Source of the DNA: Plumapathes pennacea
Taxonomy: Eukaryota > Cnidaria > Anthozoa > Antipatharia > Myriopathidae
NCBI GenBank assembly: GCA_964036295.1
Contig: OZ038463.1
Location: 3,038,001 to 3,102,000, forward strand
Direction of reading: 5' to 3'
DNA: 64,000 bases
In this document: positions 30,101 through 43,900 of the stretch, in pieces
How positions within the stretch are numbered: the first letter of the stretch is position 1
Layout: the number at the start of each line of letters is the position of its first letter
Made by a program: the position numbers and the translations under genes
The notes under the pieces: model-generated
The model's database searches: none
Told to the model about the DNA's origin: nothing
Seen by the model: only the letters and a program-made list of their open reading frames with translations

Positions 30101-31909
30101 TTTCCCTGATCGTGGTGGCCATTTCGACTGTGCAAGTCGCCGCAAACCGTAGGTTCATGCATCTTGTAAACTAAACTAAATTAAAATATAGTAAGATGTA
30201 CCATCTGCATTTTAATCTAATTCAGCCCCACTAAATGGTTCTTACAAAGTACATTGACATGTGACCATACGAGACCCCACGCCTGAACTGTTGAAATGCT
30301 GTTGTAATTCTGATTCGATAGCTCTGTGGACTTTTGTAGGATCTCTTTTCTAGGTTCCTCGCGTATACTTTTTGTCATAAATTCCAAAAATATCCGCTGA
30401 CACCTGAATTCTGACTGTGGTGCTGGTGCCTCAAATCAAACAGAAAACGATTTTTTTTTCTAATCGGAAAGCTCAAATTGTGAAAAGTAACTGGCATGGA
30501 TCATTCATAGTTTGAAGGTTGGTAAAATAATTGGTTAACTTTTAATACAGTTTTCTGGCTTCAAATATCATGTACTTTTCTTTATTTTGAGCCCGCAATT
30601 TCGCGCCAAAACGAACTGGTTAACTCATCAGCGTCAAATTTTTATTGAGTTAGTTTTTTAAATTCAAACTCACTCAGTGTTGTCCAATAAATATATCGGC
30701 TACTGTTTCTCTTGATCATTTGCGAACAAAAGTCACTGCTAAATCAGCTGTCTTTTGTGCAAATGATCATGCGTGAACAAACAAAGTTAACGTCCAGGGA
30801 TTTTAACTAAGAATGGTTCGCCCACTGCTAGGCCGGCAACTGAATAATTATACTCGGCATAATTTCATTTCATGATGATAATTATTCTCTGTCAGTAGTG
30901 AAATTTTATGCGCGCGTGAAATAATTGGTCCCGTCTCGATGCAGTTCATCGATGCCATCTTTGTGTAAATTTCTGTTTTAGTAATTATTTAAAAAACCCT
31001 TTTGCCGCCAAAAAAAAAACGATTTGAGACTCCGGTGTCGCACTAAAAATGCGACGCTAATTCTCAACGTCAAATATATTTCATTGTCATACCAAACTTC
31101 GCACGAAGCGTGCTTTGCTTTGGATGCTTAACTATTATTCGCTCTCCAGTCTAGTGCGCCCTGGCCCTGAGCCTTGCCGAAACCCAAACTGTCCAACATA
31201 CTTGAGCTATATTGCTACTGAAAGTGCGTAGCCACCTTACTTTTCTTTGAAAACTGCACTGGATATGGACACACCACGCGTTTCTCATTTCTTTATACAA
31301 ACTCATTCGTCTATCCTCTTTTTCCATCTCCTCCTTCCCGCTTCATTTAATTCTTTAGTCGTTCTGAGAGCGGGCGCCTATGTCGTGCATGAGTACGTAC
31401 CATCGGCGGGAATATTTACCGCGCGCGAGGACTTCCCGATCTCTGTTTACAAAAACAACAGCCAATGATACCGCTGCAAAGTGTTGCCGGTTATAATTAA
31501 ACCAATTATTATTCTCAAGGTAGAATCACACAAGGCTACATTCTGCATTCATTACAGATCATGGACAGATATATGGAGTTACCGGTGACTTTTTTGTATA
31601 AGTCGTAGCCAGATTGTCAAAACTGGATTTTACTGGAGGCTGCAATGATTGGCTTCAGCGTCTCCCGAGCCTTATTTTAATAACCTTCGATATCTATCAA
31701 TCACTTGAAAAGCGGAAAAATTACCGAACGAATTTTAATTTCCGTCAGTGCATCTTCCATGATGAATATGTGAATATCTACTGGAGTTTAAAATATTTAT
31801 GTCGCGGTCAGCTGTATCTTACTTGACAGTTTATAGTCAGTGGACGATAAAAACAACATTGAAGAGTCGATCGAGTACAGACTGAATCGTAACAATAAAG
31901 ATAACACTG
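27135..31909. other. Intergenic region upstream of TRPA1
   Basis: No supportable gene. Two adjoining minus-strand frames at 27504-28084 touch at a possible splice acceptor but match nothing recognisable. The last few hundred bases before 31910 are presumably TRPA1 promoter and 5' UTR, without a recognisable core element. Confidence 0.4.
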
Positions 31910-34900
31910 ATGGCAAAAAGCTGGGGCTCGGTCAAATACATGGTCAAAGTACGCCCAGACTTGGAAGACGGTCAAACTCTTGAGAGTACGAACGATTTCA
32001 TCGAAGACAGTCCACCAGCGACGAGAACAAACGAAGGAGTTACGGTGAATTCGAGGCCGCGGAATGAACCGCTCGGCAGAGACTCTTCGAGCGCCGGCTC
32101 CCAGTCAACCCTGAATGGATCTGTCCAGGACATCTATCTCTCAGTTCCAAATAGCTATCTCGGAAATACAAGACACTATGGTTCGAGTCCTGATCTTTGC
32201 CGCGATCGCTCTCTAAGTATGAACTCTGGTGATTCAGCCTCAGGCGACATTAAATTCTGCCAACTTCGACAAAAATCGTCTTTTGACTGTACCCCGAAAC
32301 CCGTTCCGGTCAAAGAAATGTTAAGAGTACAGGAAGAGTACAGAGGTTCGGCAGTGGATTTATTATCCTGTGTTCAGGTAAGATTCGCCTGATATAAATT
32401 TACTTCACAGTTCCCTTGTTGTGGTCACCTTCAGTTTGAATAACGCACGCACTTTGTTTTAACCTAGCGGTCCCATGGTTACTTTTTATTTTTGGTAAAA
32501 TAGCACTTTAGGTCTGGATATATCTAATGGCTCTAAACTGTGATATTAGTTGGGTCTATATTCTCGATGAAGTAGACTTTGTCGAGTTTACTGCTTCAAC
32601 ACACAGCAACTGCAGCGTTAATTACACAGCGAATACATCAAATATTGCTGATACCATCGGTCTTATCCAAAGCTAAGCGAAAAAATAATATAAAAACATC
32701 CGCCACTTAAGCGAAAATTTGAAGTAAGTCTTCGAAGAAAGACAATCGTAAGTGACAGATTGAAGGATAAAAAATACTGCTATAAAGGAAAAAATAACAT
32801 TGAATAGATTAGCAATTCAAATTGGGAGCTGTTTCCACGACGCTGATTTGATGGGCAAAGAAATATATTACTTTCTAAAATTCAAATACCAATAAATTGT
32901 GATGGAAAACTAAAGAACTTGGAGACAAAGGTAACAAACTACCACCAAACGCCTAATTTATTTTCTTTCAAAAGCGGTTTAGATTCGAATGAACCCATTC
33001 ACACTCTACGTGAACAGAATAAAAATTAATTACCTTTCTTAAAGGAAAGAAAAACAAAGAAATATCTGTTGAAGGTCAGTGTAGATTTTATTCTACTTTA
33101 GGTTCTCATTCTACAAACTAGCTTGCGAATACGGGAGACGGCTGCTATTCGCAAGTTATTCTACAAAATATTTTATGCAAAGGACGATCGAAGTCGGGGA
33201 CTGGGATGGAAGAGAGCCCGCATTACTCAACTGCATGTTCAGCGTCCAGAACTAAGGATTGATTATTTCTTAACTGGTCGGTAAAGCGGGCCCTGTTGGT
33301 TCATGGTGCAATTCTAAACACTTAGTAAACACAGAAACAAGTTGAGTCAAACAGCAACTCGTGCCCATGTGATTTACTGAGACACTCGCGTGTGTATACA
33401 AAATGTGCGTCTGAAGAAATACTGCAGGTGTTCAATCGATGCAAATGAGGCTCTTAGTCCACAATTTACTTCTGCATGTTGCTTGCCACAACTTACATCC
33501 ATGCAAAATATTTCATACATAAGGCAGATTCAGCGTGGCGGCCTATTTTTAAATCGCGCGCCAATTCTCTCATGCAGCCACCTTGGTTTTTGACCGTCAC
33601 CGGGAAGGATAGTAACAATTTCTTGTTAATTGTCGCGCTGTAAGGACCTGTAAAGAGAGCCTTTCTTGGTATACTCTGTTGAGAGCAGCAATTTGTTCTT
33701 TGTGAGTAATTCCGAAGAAAATAAGTTGCAATTACAAAATGCAAATCATTTCTCGGTTCAGTCAGTCTATTCGGGTTCAACCGAACAAATAAATTGGCGA
33801 GGAGTTCGACTAGTTTTGATTAGTTGATCATTGTCGTACTATGTTCTAGCTCGGAAAACTCACAAAGACTGTGCTCATCATTGCTTCATAAGCGGAACCA
33901 TTTTGTTCAATCGATTCCCTTAATTATCAAAATCTTAGGAAGATATCCGTGCAATAGTGCGCCCCCGCGTTTAACAAAGTAAACGCTTCATGTCTGACAT
34001 GTATTTTTTAACAAGACGACACGGCACAGTGAATGGCTACCGATGTGTGCATGAATGGATAATTATCGTTTGCGTATGTTTACAGTGGTTTAGTTATGTG
34101 TGCTAAGTGGCTGCGAGACGTCACTCGGATGTACGTGGAGAAACTCGAAAAGCAAAAGTACACCTAGAGGTCATGTGGCAACTTTGGACTGACAGAACAA
34201 CATAAAATGTCTTCTGGAATTGAATCTATTCTCACCGTTATGTAAGAGTGTTCTCCTAGTTATTTTAAAGTCGACAATAACGCTATCCGCCTAGATAAAT
34301 TAAACTTGGACACTCAGGGAGATAGTAAATCCTAAACACGGATTCCTTGACGAAAGCTTTAAAGCGCTAGCTTGCCAGTTAATTGGCTTTCGACCAAAGA
34401 GCCTGGCAGTTCGTTCAGTAACAGTCTGAAAATATAATTTAGTTTACATTAGATTACACAGTGACTACTTTGCCCTGTGCACCAAACTCCCAAGGAGGTG
34501 CATGAAAGCGGTTTAGAGGAAGTACTGGACTAACCTCAAAATTCAGCCTCAACCCCAACGTTTGAACAGCTGCCGCGCGCTCACCGTACCCATATCACCT
34601 GGCCGTGAACCAATCAGGTGTTGGGATCAAGAACATGTTAAATGTGAGACCTTTTAACTCATTTCACTAAAAGCAGCTGAGTGGTCTTTCAGTCTCGAGA
34701 TTTCCGCGCTAAATAGAAACTAAGTTGGCCATAATTTGTTTTATCTGATCTTAACCTCACAAGGCTGACGTAAAGCAATTACGTCGAGTAATACAAATTG
34801 TGGACCAAATTCTTAATTACATGCGCGACATTCAAGTCCCGCACCTTTTGTGCATCAGTTCTTACGGTTTATCAAACTGTGTACTCAGCTTCTCAACAAT

Positions 34901-37900
34901 TTAAAGTTAGTTTCTTGCAAACTGAATCAATCGTAAAAAATAAACCATCAAATCTCAAATACAGTGTTCAGTAAGTTTTCTTGTTGTTCCGAGAAAGGCG
35001 CTAAAATGAATAGAAGGAATAAAACATAAAATTAAAATATTCGACCAATAGATGCGACACCTGCTGAATTATTTACTGGAGTATGATTGACGGATAACTC
35101 CTTGATAGTGGTTTGGTCGTGCCTGTGGTTTCGCTACAGATATCGTAGGTTATCAAGTGTGCAGTGGTGATTGGTTATAGTCGACAGGGTTGGCTTCCAA
35201 GCAATATTTTTTTAATTTCTGAAAGATGTCATTTACGTAGCTGTTGTGCTTTCGGGAACCCGTTTTTGTCGAGAAAAAGGGCGTAAAAAATATCTCCTTT
35301 GATTGTGAGCTAGAACGGCAAACGTAAATGTAAACTAGTAATACCGTTGTTCACTGCTTCCAAGTCTATATTCAAACAAATTCTTAATTTACTGATTTAG
35401 TGGCAGGATTCTGTTTAATCATGCATGAGCTTGGCAGATGTGGTGGGAAATCTTTGCAAGTCAAAATTTAAGTCGACTACCACAGCGACTGCAGACAATG
35501 TTGGAAAAAACTCCGCTTTGTCCATGTCGTGCTGCCGGATTTTAACGCCTCGAGGGTGTAAGGTTAGTCATTATTATGACTCACTTCTGAATCAGTGGGT
35601 TCAAGCTCTTTGCTTTAATACCACATTTCTGGCGCAGAAGAATTTGATGATTTCCTGGTTTTGAGTTAAATGAAGGTTCTACTCTTGAGGTGGTGACATA
35701 TTTCTTCGAAGAAGAAGCAGTTGAGATTGTTCAAAGTCAGCGTTTTAATATGTTTCTTACTCGGGTGGGCTTGATCAGCATTTTCCCGGCAATAAATTCT
35801 TAACTGCATGAGCGAAAGTAATACTTCACCAACGACACCAAACATACACTGATCCGTGAATAAGGAAGCACTGGGCAACAGTTACTTACTGCTGTTTAGT
35901 CAAACGGTTTAAGAAAATGGATTAGTGCTAAATAGTTAAGCCAAGTGCGTATATAGCTGTTCCGTACAGTCGGACGGCATCTCTATACCCCGGGACATTA
36001 GAGGGCCGTTGTTTATTTCAATGGCCTAATGGTTTCTGCCTCACCGCTTTTTATCTTGATTTCAGTTTACGGCGCAAAAAATGTCGCCGGTAAAAAATGC
36101 CGAGCCTTTACTGTACCGTATTGATCTAATGTACTTTTAATGACAATCCTGCCAGGTGTACATCCTCATCTTGTCGAGTACGTTAAAGAAAACTAAAAAT
36201 CCAACACTGTGGCGAGGAATATGCAACAGTAATTCGTGTATCATATGGGCATGATCCCGGAAACGAAAAGAAACAGTTCTTTATCAATTTGTCAATATTG
36301 CTTCTTTTGTAACTTGTAACTCAGTGGGCATTTTTTGCTGATAAATAAAATAGTAACCGCGGTACTCGGTCACGTGTCATAACTCTCCCAACCACACACG
36401 CGCGCAGTTGCAATATAAGTTATCAAGGGCAATGATGTTTCTGCCAAAAACAGCAGGATATTAATAAAAAAAGAGCTTCCGTAGTTAAATTACTCAATGG
36501 CAGATTGCCTTGTTCATCGCATTCATATACTGTTGCACTAGGGAGAACGTGTATAAACCTAAACGTCGAGACATTTGCGGCATCTAATGATCTACAGCTC
36601 AATTCTACTTATAATTTCAATATTTGTTTTGAAATTCAGATTTCAGTAAAAATGGATCATTATTATAATGATCGTCATCGATTATTAGTGGTTTGGCAAC
36701 CGCTCTACTTTCAGAGCTCAGGCCTAAGGGTATAGTCACAATTAAGCTCGGCCTTCAGACCTTTGGCCTGCGGAACCTTCCTATTGTCTTTCACTCTTTC
36801 AATTTCTTCCTTCTTTTTCCCTCAATTTGTGCCTCTGCCCGTTATCTGTCTCGTTTTCTTGTCGACTGCGGTATGTGGGTGTCTGTCAGTTTCTCGCTTA
36901 ACTGTCTTATGTCGTTTCTTTTTATGTTCAAGGCAACTGAAAGCGGTGATGGCGAGAGAAACACGTTGCATGGTCTCTCGAGAAAAGGCAAAGTACAAGA
37001 AATCAAGGATTTGTTACAGCAAAATGAAGGTATGCGGATCCCCCGACTCCCACATAAAAAAGGCAAGTGTACTCGTCGGGGATTTACGTTTTGACCCCTA
37101 AGAGGTACTAAAATCGGCGTGGTCCGAGCTTATTCGACCCCTGAGGTACCAATAAAAGCATACAAAGTGACATCCATAATTATGTGAGCATAACCATTAA
37201 CAGTTTTGTCTGGTGGCGTGAAAATCAATTTGACTGACGCCCGACCCCTAAACCGTACCACGTTACATAAAAATTTCAGCGTTTAATCTTGAGCACCCGA
37301 CCAGTGATTTTGACCCCAAAAAGGTACGACGAGCATCACTACCCTTGTTATGTTGGGATGCAAATTTTGCGCCATTTACACCGTATGCATTTCACACCTC
37401 CACAAGTCTCGTCTCAAATCTCATAATATGGCACAAACACTCAACTTACCGGCCGGCCGTATCACAACAATCTTTTGAGCAGGCTAAATAGGTTCCTGAT
37501 TGACACAAATTGTAGGTGCTTTCCGCCATACAAAGCGTCTCCTATTATTTTTCCTTGGTGTACCTTTCCGAGCCAATATTAGAGCGACAAAAATGTTCGT
37601 TTGCCACCCTCTTCTTTGGCGAAAATGTTAGTTCGATTTTCCATACTTTTGAAGACTTAAAATCGTAGGAAAACCGGTTCCCACCGGCTCTGAAATACAT
37701 GGACCATCGAAGAACAAATCTGGACGCCATTGAAACCTTTAGAAGCAGTTTAAGAAGCCATTCTCTGCGATTTTCTCCACTTTGCTCACTTGTACCGCCA
37801 TTTGCAAAACAGAGGGGTTACAAAGCTCTGAAAGCGTAGACCGCTGTCTACCAGTAATTTAGGCTTCAGACTCTATTTTTGACCTCGTTCTTCGTGTACA

Positions 37901-40900
37901 TAGCGTTTTTGTCCAACTGGTTTGTTTGCAATTTTAGGGGTGGACCCATCATATAATTTCTGGTGAGAGAGTGAAGGAGAATATACTAAAAGTTCATCCG
38001 GTTCTTGGGAGTGAGCTGAGGGTTAATGGTAGCGCCCCCTGCGTCCATCTGAACTCTATACAAGCACACACCATATATATAAAACCTAACACAAAGACGA
38101 CAAACTGGGGTGTATTTAGGCAAATTTAGCTGGAGCTGTCTAATTCTCCAAACCATTCTTAGTGCAGCTGCTAATAAGTCTGTGGAGGAAAATTGCCCTT
38201 GCATGACCATTAAGCGAAAATAATTAACCATAACTGAAATTTTCATCGCCACTTAAAAATTAATTTCGTTGTTGGGCGGTTAATTGCCAGCCTCACATAC
38301 ACCTTGTGTCTCTCCCAGATATCGACAAGAGAGATTCCTACGGGAAGACTGCGTTACACAGCGCGGTAACTGCTGGTCAGGTGGCCACTGCCAAGTTTCT
38401 CCTGCACTGTCACGCAAACCCAAACTTAAGAGATCACCGAGAGGAAACGTCGTTACATGCTGCGGTCAGGACCGGCAATATCGACATGGTAGAGGTAAGC
38501 TAATGAATGGAACGGGTAAATCACATTCAAAGGCAAGTTGGTTAATGCTTCACTAATCTCTGACAATAAATTACTGTTACAACAGAAGGCTTAATATGCC
38601 GTTTATTTGCCCCGCGCAATAAAAAATAAGCAGCTAATTATCAGTTATTGGTTTTCACACACGTACCAGTGTAGGCTTGCTCCAAGCAACACTCCCCCAG
38701 GCCCCTTCCCATCAACTTTTTTACGTTGTAAGACTTATAAAAAAGCGGAGAATAGGGACATATTTTTTTCGTCGTATTTCGCAGGCCATTCTTAGCCATA
38801 GTCGGACTAACGTGAACATCGAGGGACGAAACAAATACACGCCGTTACACATTGCTGCCTACATGGAACATAAAAATGCACTGGAAGTCTGTCAGAAACT
38901 CGTAAGTTTATGTGTGTATTGATTTATTCAACAAGTGTTAGCCGCCCAAACCCTAGCACACACACAATAAATCACAGATACCTAACTTATCAGACAAAAC
39001 AAAAATATCTTTAATAAAATACGAGTAAACTGACATTAGGTGGCTTCTTAACTATAAATTAATAAATATTTCAGATATAAACATATTAACTTTCACTGCA
39101 TAGTTGAATTTGATAATATTAAATACTAATATTCCGTGTTATTTCATCGTGTACAACATGAGTAAATGAGTGAAGAGTTACATGTTGTAGTCTGATGATC
39201 GTTGTTAATTTTCACAGTTGGATCGCGGCGCAATATTGAGTGTCCGTGGACTGGACAAAATGACTCCGTTGAGTGTGGCGGCCATGAAAGGCTCTACTGA
39301 CATCCTGGGATTGTTCTTCAAGTCATGTGAGTGTTGCCTTTCCTTTTCTTGAACAATGCAGGACTTAAAGCGTTAAAATTTCTTCTTTGATTTGGTGAAC
39401 TGTAAAACTCCGTCTGTTCAGAACGTCGAGGCCAAGCCGGAAGGGCAAACTTCTGTTTCCGGTTTCAGAGCTCGAAAAATCATCTAGGCCAAATACAAGA
39501 ACCGTTTGCTCGGTGCCCGGCAAGCTAGAGTATTGTAGGCCTATTCTTTTCCTCAATCTCTCTATTCTTTTTAGACTGGGATACTACATGTTTCCCATCA
39601 GAGTGCTCGAAATTTCCGAACATAAGCAAAAAAAAAAAAAAAGACGCTGTACCGTCCGAGTCTGTATAACTTACGCGTCCAGTTCGTTGGATTAATTCGT
39701 TTGTGCAAAGGAACGGCATCTTATCGGGGAAGAGCATTAGGGCTCATATTTGTGCCTCTGCTGAATTGTTCGAGCATGACTTTGAAACTGATGCAAAAGG
39801 AAACTCGAACTTAATGGGCAGCTCTCTCCTTTCGAGTTGTCAGTGTAGTAGTTTGCACTCGTTTTGGGGAACACGTTTCATTACTTTTATATACGTTGTT
39901 GTGCTTTTTATTCATGTTTGCCTCGCCAAGGTTCAGGGCTGCCGAAAAATAGTAAAGATCACAGAGATCTTCTTTACAGTGTGGACGTCGAAGGAAGCTC
40001 ACTCCTCCATCTCGCAATTGACAGCGGGATAATTGAGGTGCAGTCATCCTATTAATTTTCCGCGTGCAGCCTTGAAGTCCCACTACTAGTACACTAAACT
40101 TATTCTAACCTGTATTTGTGATTCTATTTTTAGACCGTTCAATTGTGTCTTGAACAAGGCTGCTCAGTGACAGCTGTTAGGGTAAGGAATTCAGGTGGTT
40201 TTCACGTGGGTTTTGATCAACCAGAATCTCGTTCAGTAATTACTGGAGAAGAGACACTCCACACAATAAATACAACTGAGCCGGCATTACGCTGAACCTA
40301 GCTAACCATAACCACATTCATATTGTCCTTTGTTTGAATCAATTTTACCTGCTAACTGTTCAAATTCAGCTAGTATAATCAATGCATGGAACCACTGACT
40401 TGGCCTAGAGTCACTAGCGAAATCGGCAACTATGAGTGGCGCAGCTGACAAGGAGCGATATAAATCTATGCACACACAAACCAGTCTATTTTGTGATGTG
40501 CTAAGTTTGCTGTTCTTGTAGAAAACCGACGGCAGTACTCCTGTTCATCTAGCGTGTCGCCTGGGAGCTCTAGAAATCGTGGAGTGTTTGTACAAGCATG
40601 CGCCCGCAGTGTTCAAGCAGCCGCCAGCGGACCTGAAAGGCATGACACCACTCCACAGGTGTGTTGGCTGGCAGATTAGAAATCATCGGAAAATACGAAA
40701 CGCTTTCTATCAATTCCCAGATCAAAGTATCGGCGTAATCCCTGGACTTAGCCAGACGACCTTTCGTGAGCTTATTTTTGGTGGAGAGGGCTTATTTTTG
40801 GAGGACATTTTGCGTTTCAACCAGGGGTGGTGGGGTTGGCTATCTCAAAGCAAATCTCCTGTACACCCAGACATAACCCGCAGTCTTGATGATAGCAATT

Positions 40901-43900
40901 TCATGTCCTTTGTTGTGATTTTTAACACTTAGTCGTTCTACTAGTCTTGTGTTATTCGCGCCAGTCTGCTGAGCTATCCCAATCGTTTACGATTTTCTCT
41001 CTTCTTTTTTTCTTTTTCTTTTTTTTTTTCACAGGGCGTGCATGTATAATCACGTTGGAGTAGTTCAGTTTCTGGTGGATATTGTAAGTTGGTATTGTTG
41101 TTTATTTTTCTAATCTATATCCTTCTTTTAATGCTTAGTTATCTTTGTCGGCAATGGAATGTTCCTGGCATATGGAAACTATACTAAGTCAAGATTCCCT
41201 TGACTCAGTTCTTCTTCCGTGGGCAACGCCGCTGGCCAGTGATTCTGCGCTAGTCTTTCGTCAAAGCAAAAGTTTTATTCCTGACGTGTCCTATTCCCCT
41301 CGTTTATCCATCGGTCTATCTTTAATCTCTCTGTCACTATCTTTCAAAATGTTCCCCGACATTCTATACCCCAGACGTTTCAAAAAACCTGCACACAGAA
41401 CTCCAGCTAGCTCGAAAAATCATGTGAACTCCAACTAACTCGGCACGCTCCTTCAGGGCTGTGACGTCAATCTGAATGATCGCGAGAAGTGCACACCTCT
41501 CCTGCTGGCAGCGGCGCACGGCTGCTCAGCGATTGTTTCTCTGCTACTGGACAACGGAGCGAGAGTGAGTTCAAGAGACGACAAAGGTCGCACGGCGCTA
41601 CACTGGGCGGTAGGACAAGACAAGACCATTGAGAAGCTAGTCAAGGTGAGTCCAAAATGCAAAGACTGGGCGCCAATAATTAGTATTGAATTCATTTTTA
41701 CAACTTCTCAGCAACTGTACACCCGTCCCCTCCTCTCCTCACACACACACAAACAGGTATTAAAACATTGGAGGTTCCGTTCAGAAGTTCAAATTCTTCC
41801 TGATGGCAGCGGTTGTTGGTCGTCAGAGGGCTTTATTGTTTTTGAAGGTACAACTTTTATAGGCACGATCGATTTTTAATCAGTGTTATAATAATAATGA
41901 TAAAACCAGAAGGACATAATTTCCACAGGCTGGCGCTATCGTTTACTTTTATGAAATCTAGTAAAGGCTTTAAATGCTAGACACAATAATATTCTTCCTT
42001 GCTTTGCTCAGGATCCTCAAGTGCAGAAGCTACAGCTTGTCAATCAGCAAGACATTATGGGAGCTGCAGCCATCCACTATGCGTCACAAGGAGGATTCCT
42101 GAGAGTATTAAATCAGTTTGTCAACTTGTGATAATGTAACATACAATGCACGGTACCACGTGACGTCTTCCTATGCTTATCACTTGTTAAGAGACTTGTA
42201 TGATGATAGTATACCAAGTGCTCTTCTGCCGTTAAGTTACATCTTCCTCAATTTCCGGCCGGATCTATGATTGTCACAGTATTCTTTAATTTGTTCAATT
42301 TCAACTTAAAATGTTTATTGTATTTCTATCTTTGACAGAGTGTTCTCTTGCTGTTAAAATACGGAGCCGACGCGAGTTTGAGAACACACAAACTTGAAAC
42401 ACCTCTTCACCTGGCGGCGAGGTGAGCGATGATCAATTATCCCTGCTATAAGAGTAATATTACTGTGGTTTATTTAGCTAGAGGGTTGATTATACCATTC
42501 TCAAAAAAGCACGAACTGAAAGCGTTTGGTCGTGCTCTTGAATCTTTAACAAATTTGATGCAATTATATTTTTTCGCGGGGTTTTCCGCGGAAACCACTC
42601 CATCGTCAGACCGCTGTATATTCCAACACCGTATGACTACCAGTACGTGCATCTGCCGTAATTTTTGTCTGTCTGTTTACTTCCTAGCCACGGCTGGCTG
42701 CGTATTGTAAAGAAATTGATGGAGGGCAGGCAGACACGCCTCATGAATGTTGGCAATTTCAGCGAACACACTCCGCTTCATCTTGCGGCCTCCAACGGAC
42801 AAGAAAAAGTCGTCAAGTTTTTATTGGACCGAGGAGCGACAGTCGAGAGGTACAGATAAGTGTCACATGCACTGTTCAATGTAACCATTATAGGCCTTTT
42901 CTTCCCCCGGGGGGTGGTGAGGGGACTCCCATACAAACAGGCGTGGCTCGAGCTTACTTTGACCTCTAAAAGGTACCAGTAAAAGCATACCAAGGATTCT
43001 TAAAGTTTCGATGCTTTAATTGCTATAAAGAGGATATAATAAAGCACATTATCCATTGATGTCAGGATTTGACTGACAAAGCGAAAATGTACCATAATGT
43101 GTAAAGTTCAGATTTGAAAAGAAGTAAAATTAACCATGATCATGCACTGATACTGCGGCTGTATAGGGGTTTCACTGCCATATTTCCTACCCGCACGGCT
43201 CAACAACTTCTACTCCACACCACAACGTGAAGCTAAGTCATTTAGCACTTGTCAATAAAAGCTTGTTAATCCAGTGGTCTTACGGCCTCAACAGAGACCG
43301 CGACGGAAGAACTCCGCTACATTTTGCGGCCGCCAAAGGCTGTCTGAAGAGCGTCCAGTTGATCACTGCGTCCTCTCCTGCTTGCGTCAATGATGAAGAC
43401 AACACAGATCAGGTAAAACGTTACTGAACTATTAAATGCATAATGCTTATAGTATGCCCTTCTCTTCTTCGCTACGTAAGATTTCACTTTGCCCTTGTTC
43501 TCAGTTCTTCTCCGAGTACGGATAGTTGCTCAGTACAATCTATGTTTCTCAGGCTAAGTTAGTGCCAGGTTTTTACTTGCTCTACTACTGTATCCCCATC
43601 CGTTCTCAAAGTCGTAAGATTTCTTTCAAATGCCTTACTTGAGCAGATTATGATCACGTCACTGCAGGATACCGCTCTGCATCTGTCGGCGAAGAATGGA
43701 CATGCTGAAGTGGTCATCCTCTTGCTGTCTCACAAAGAACAACGTATCACGTACAACGGCTATAACCAGAATGCACTAGACATTGCGATAGAGGCGGGAA
43801 AAGACAACGTCGTGAAAGCTATTGCTGAGCACTCGAGGTACAACAACAATGTGGTGACGTAACAAAGAGTAAAAGATTCATTGTTTCTTTAATTTATTAT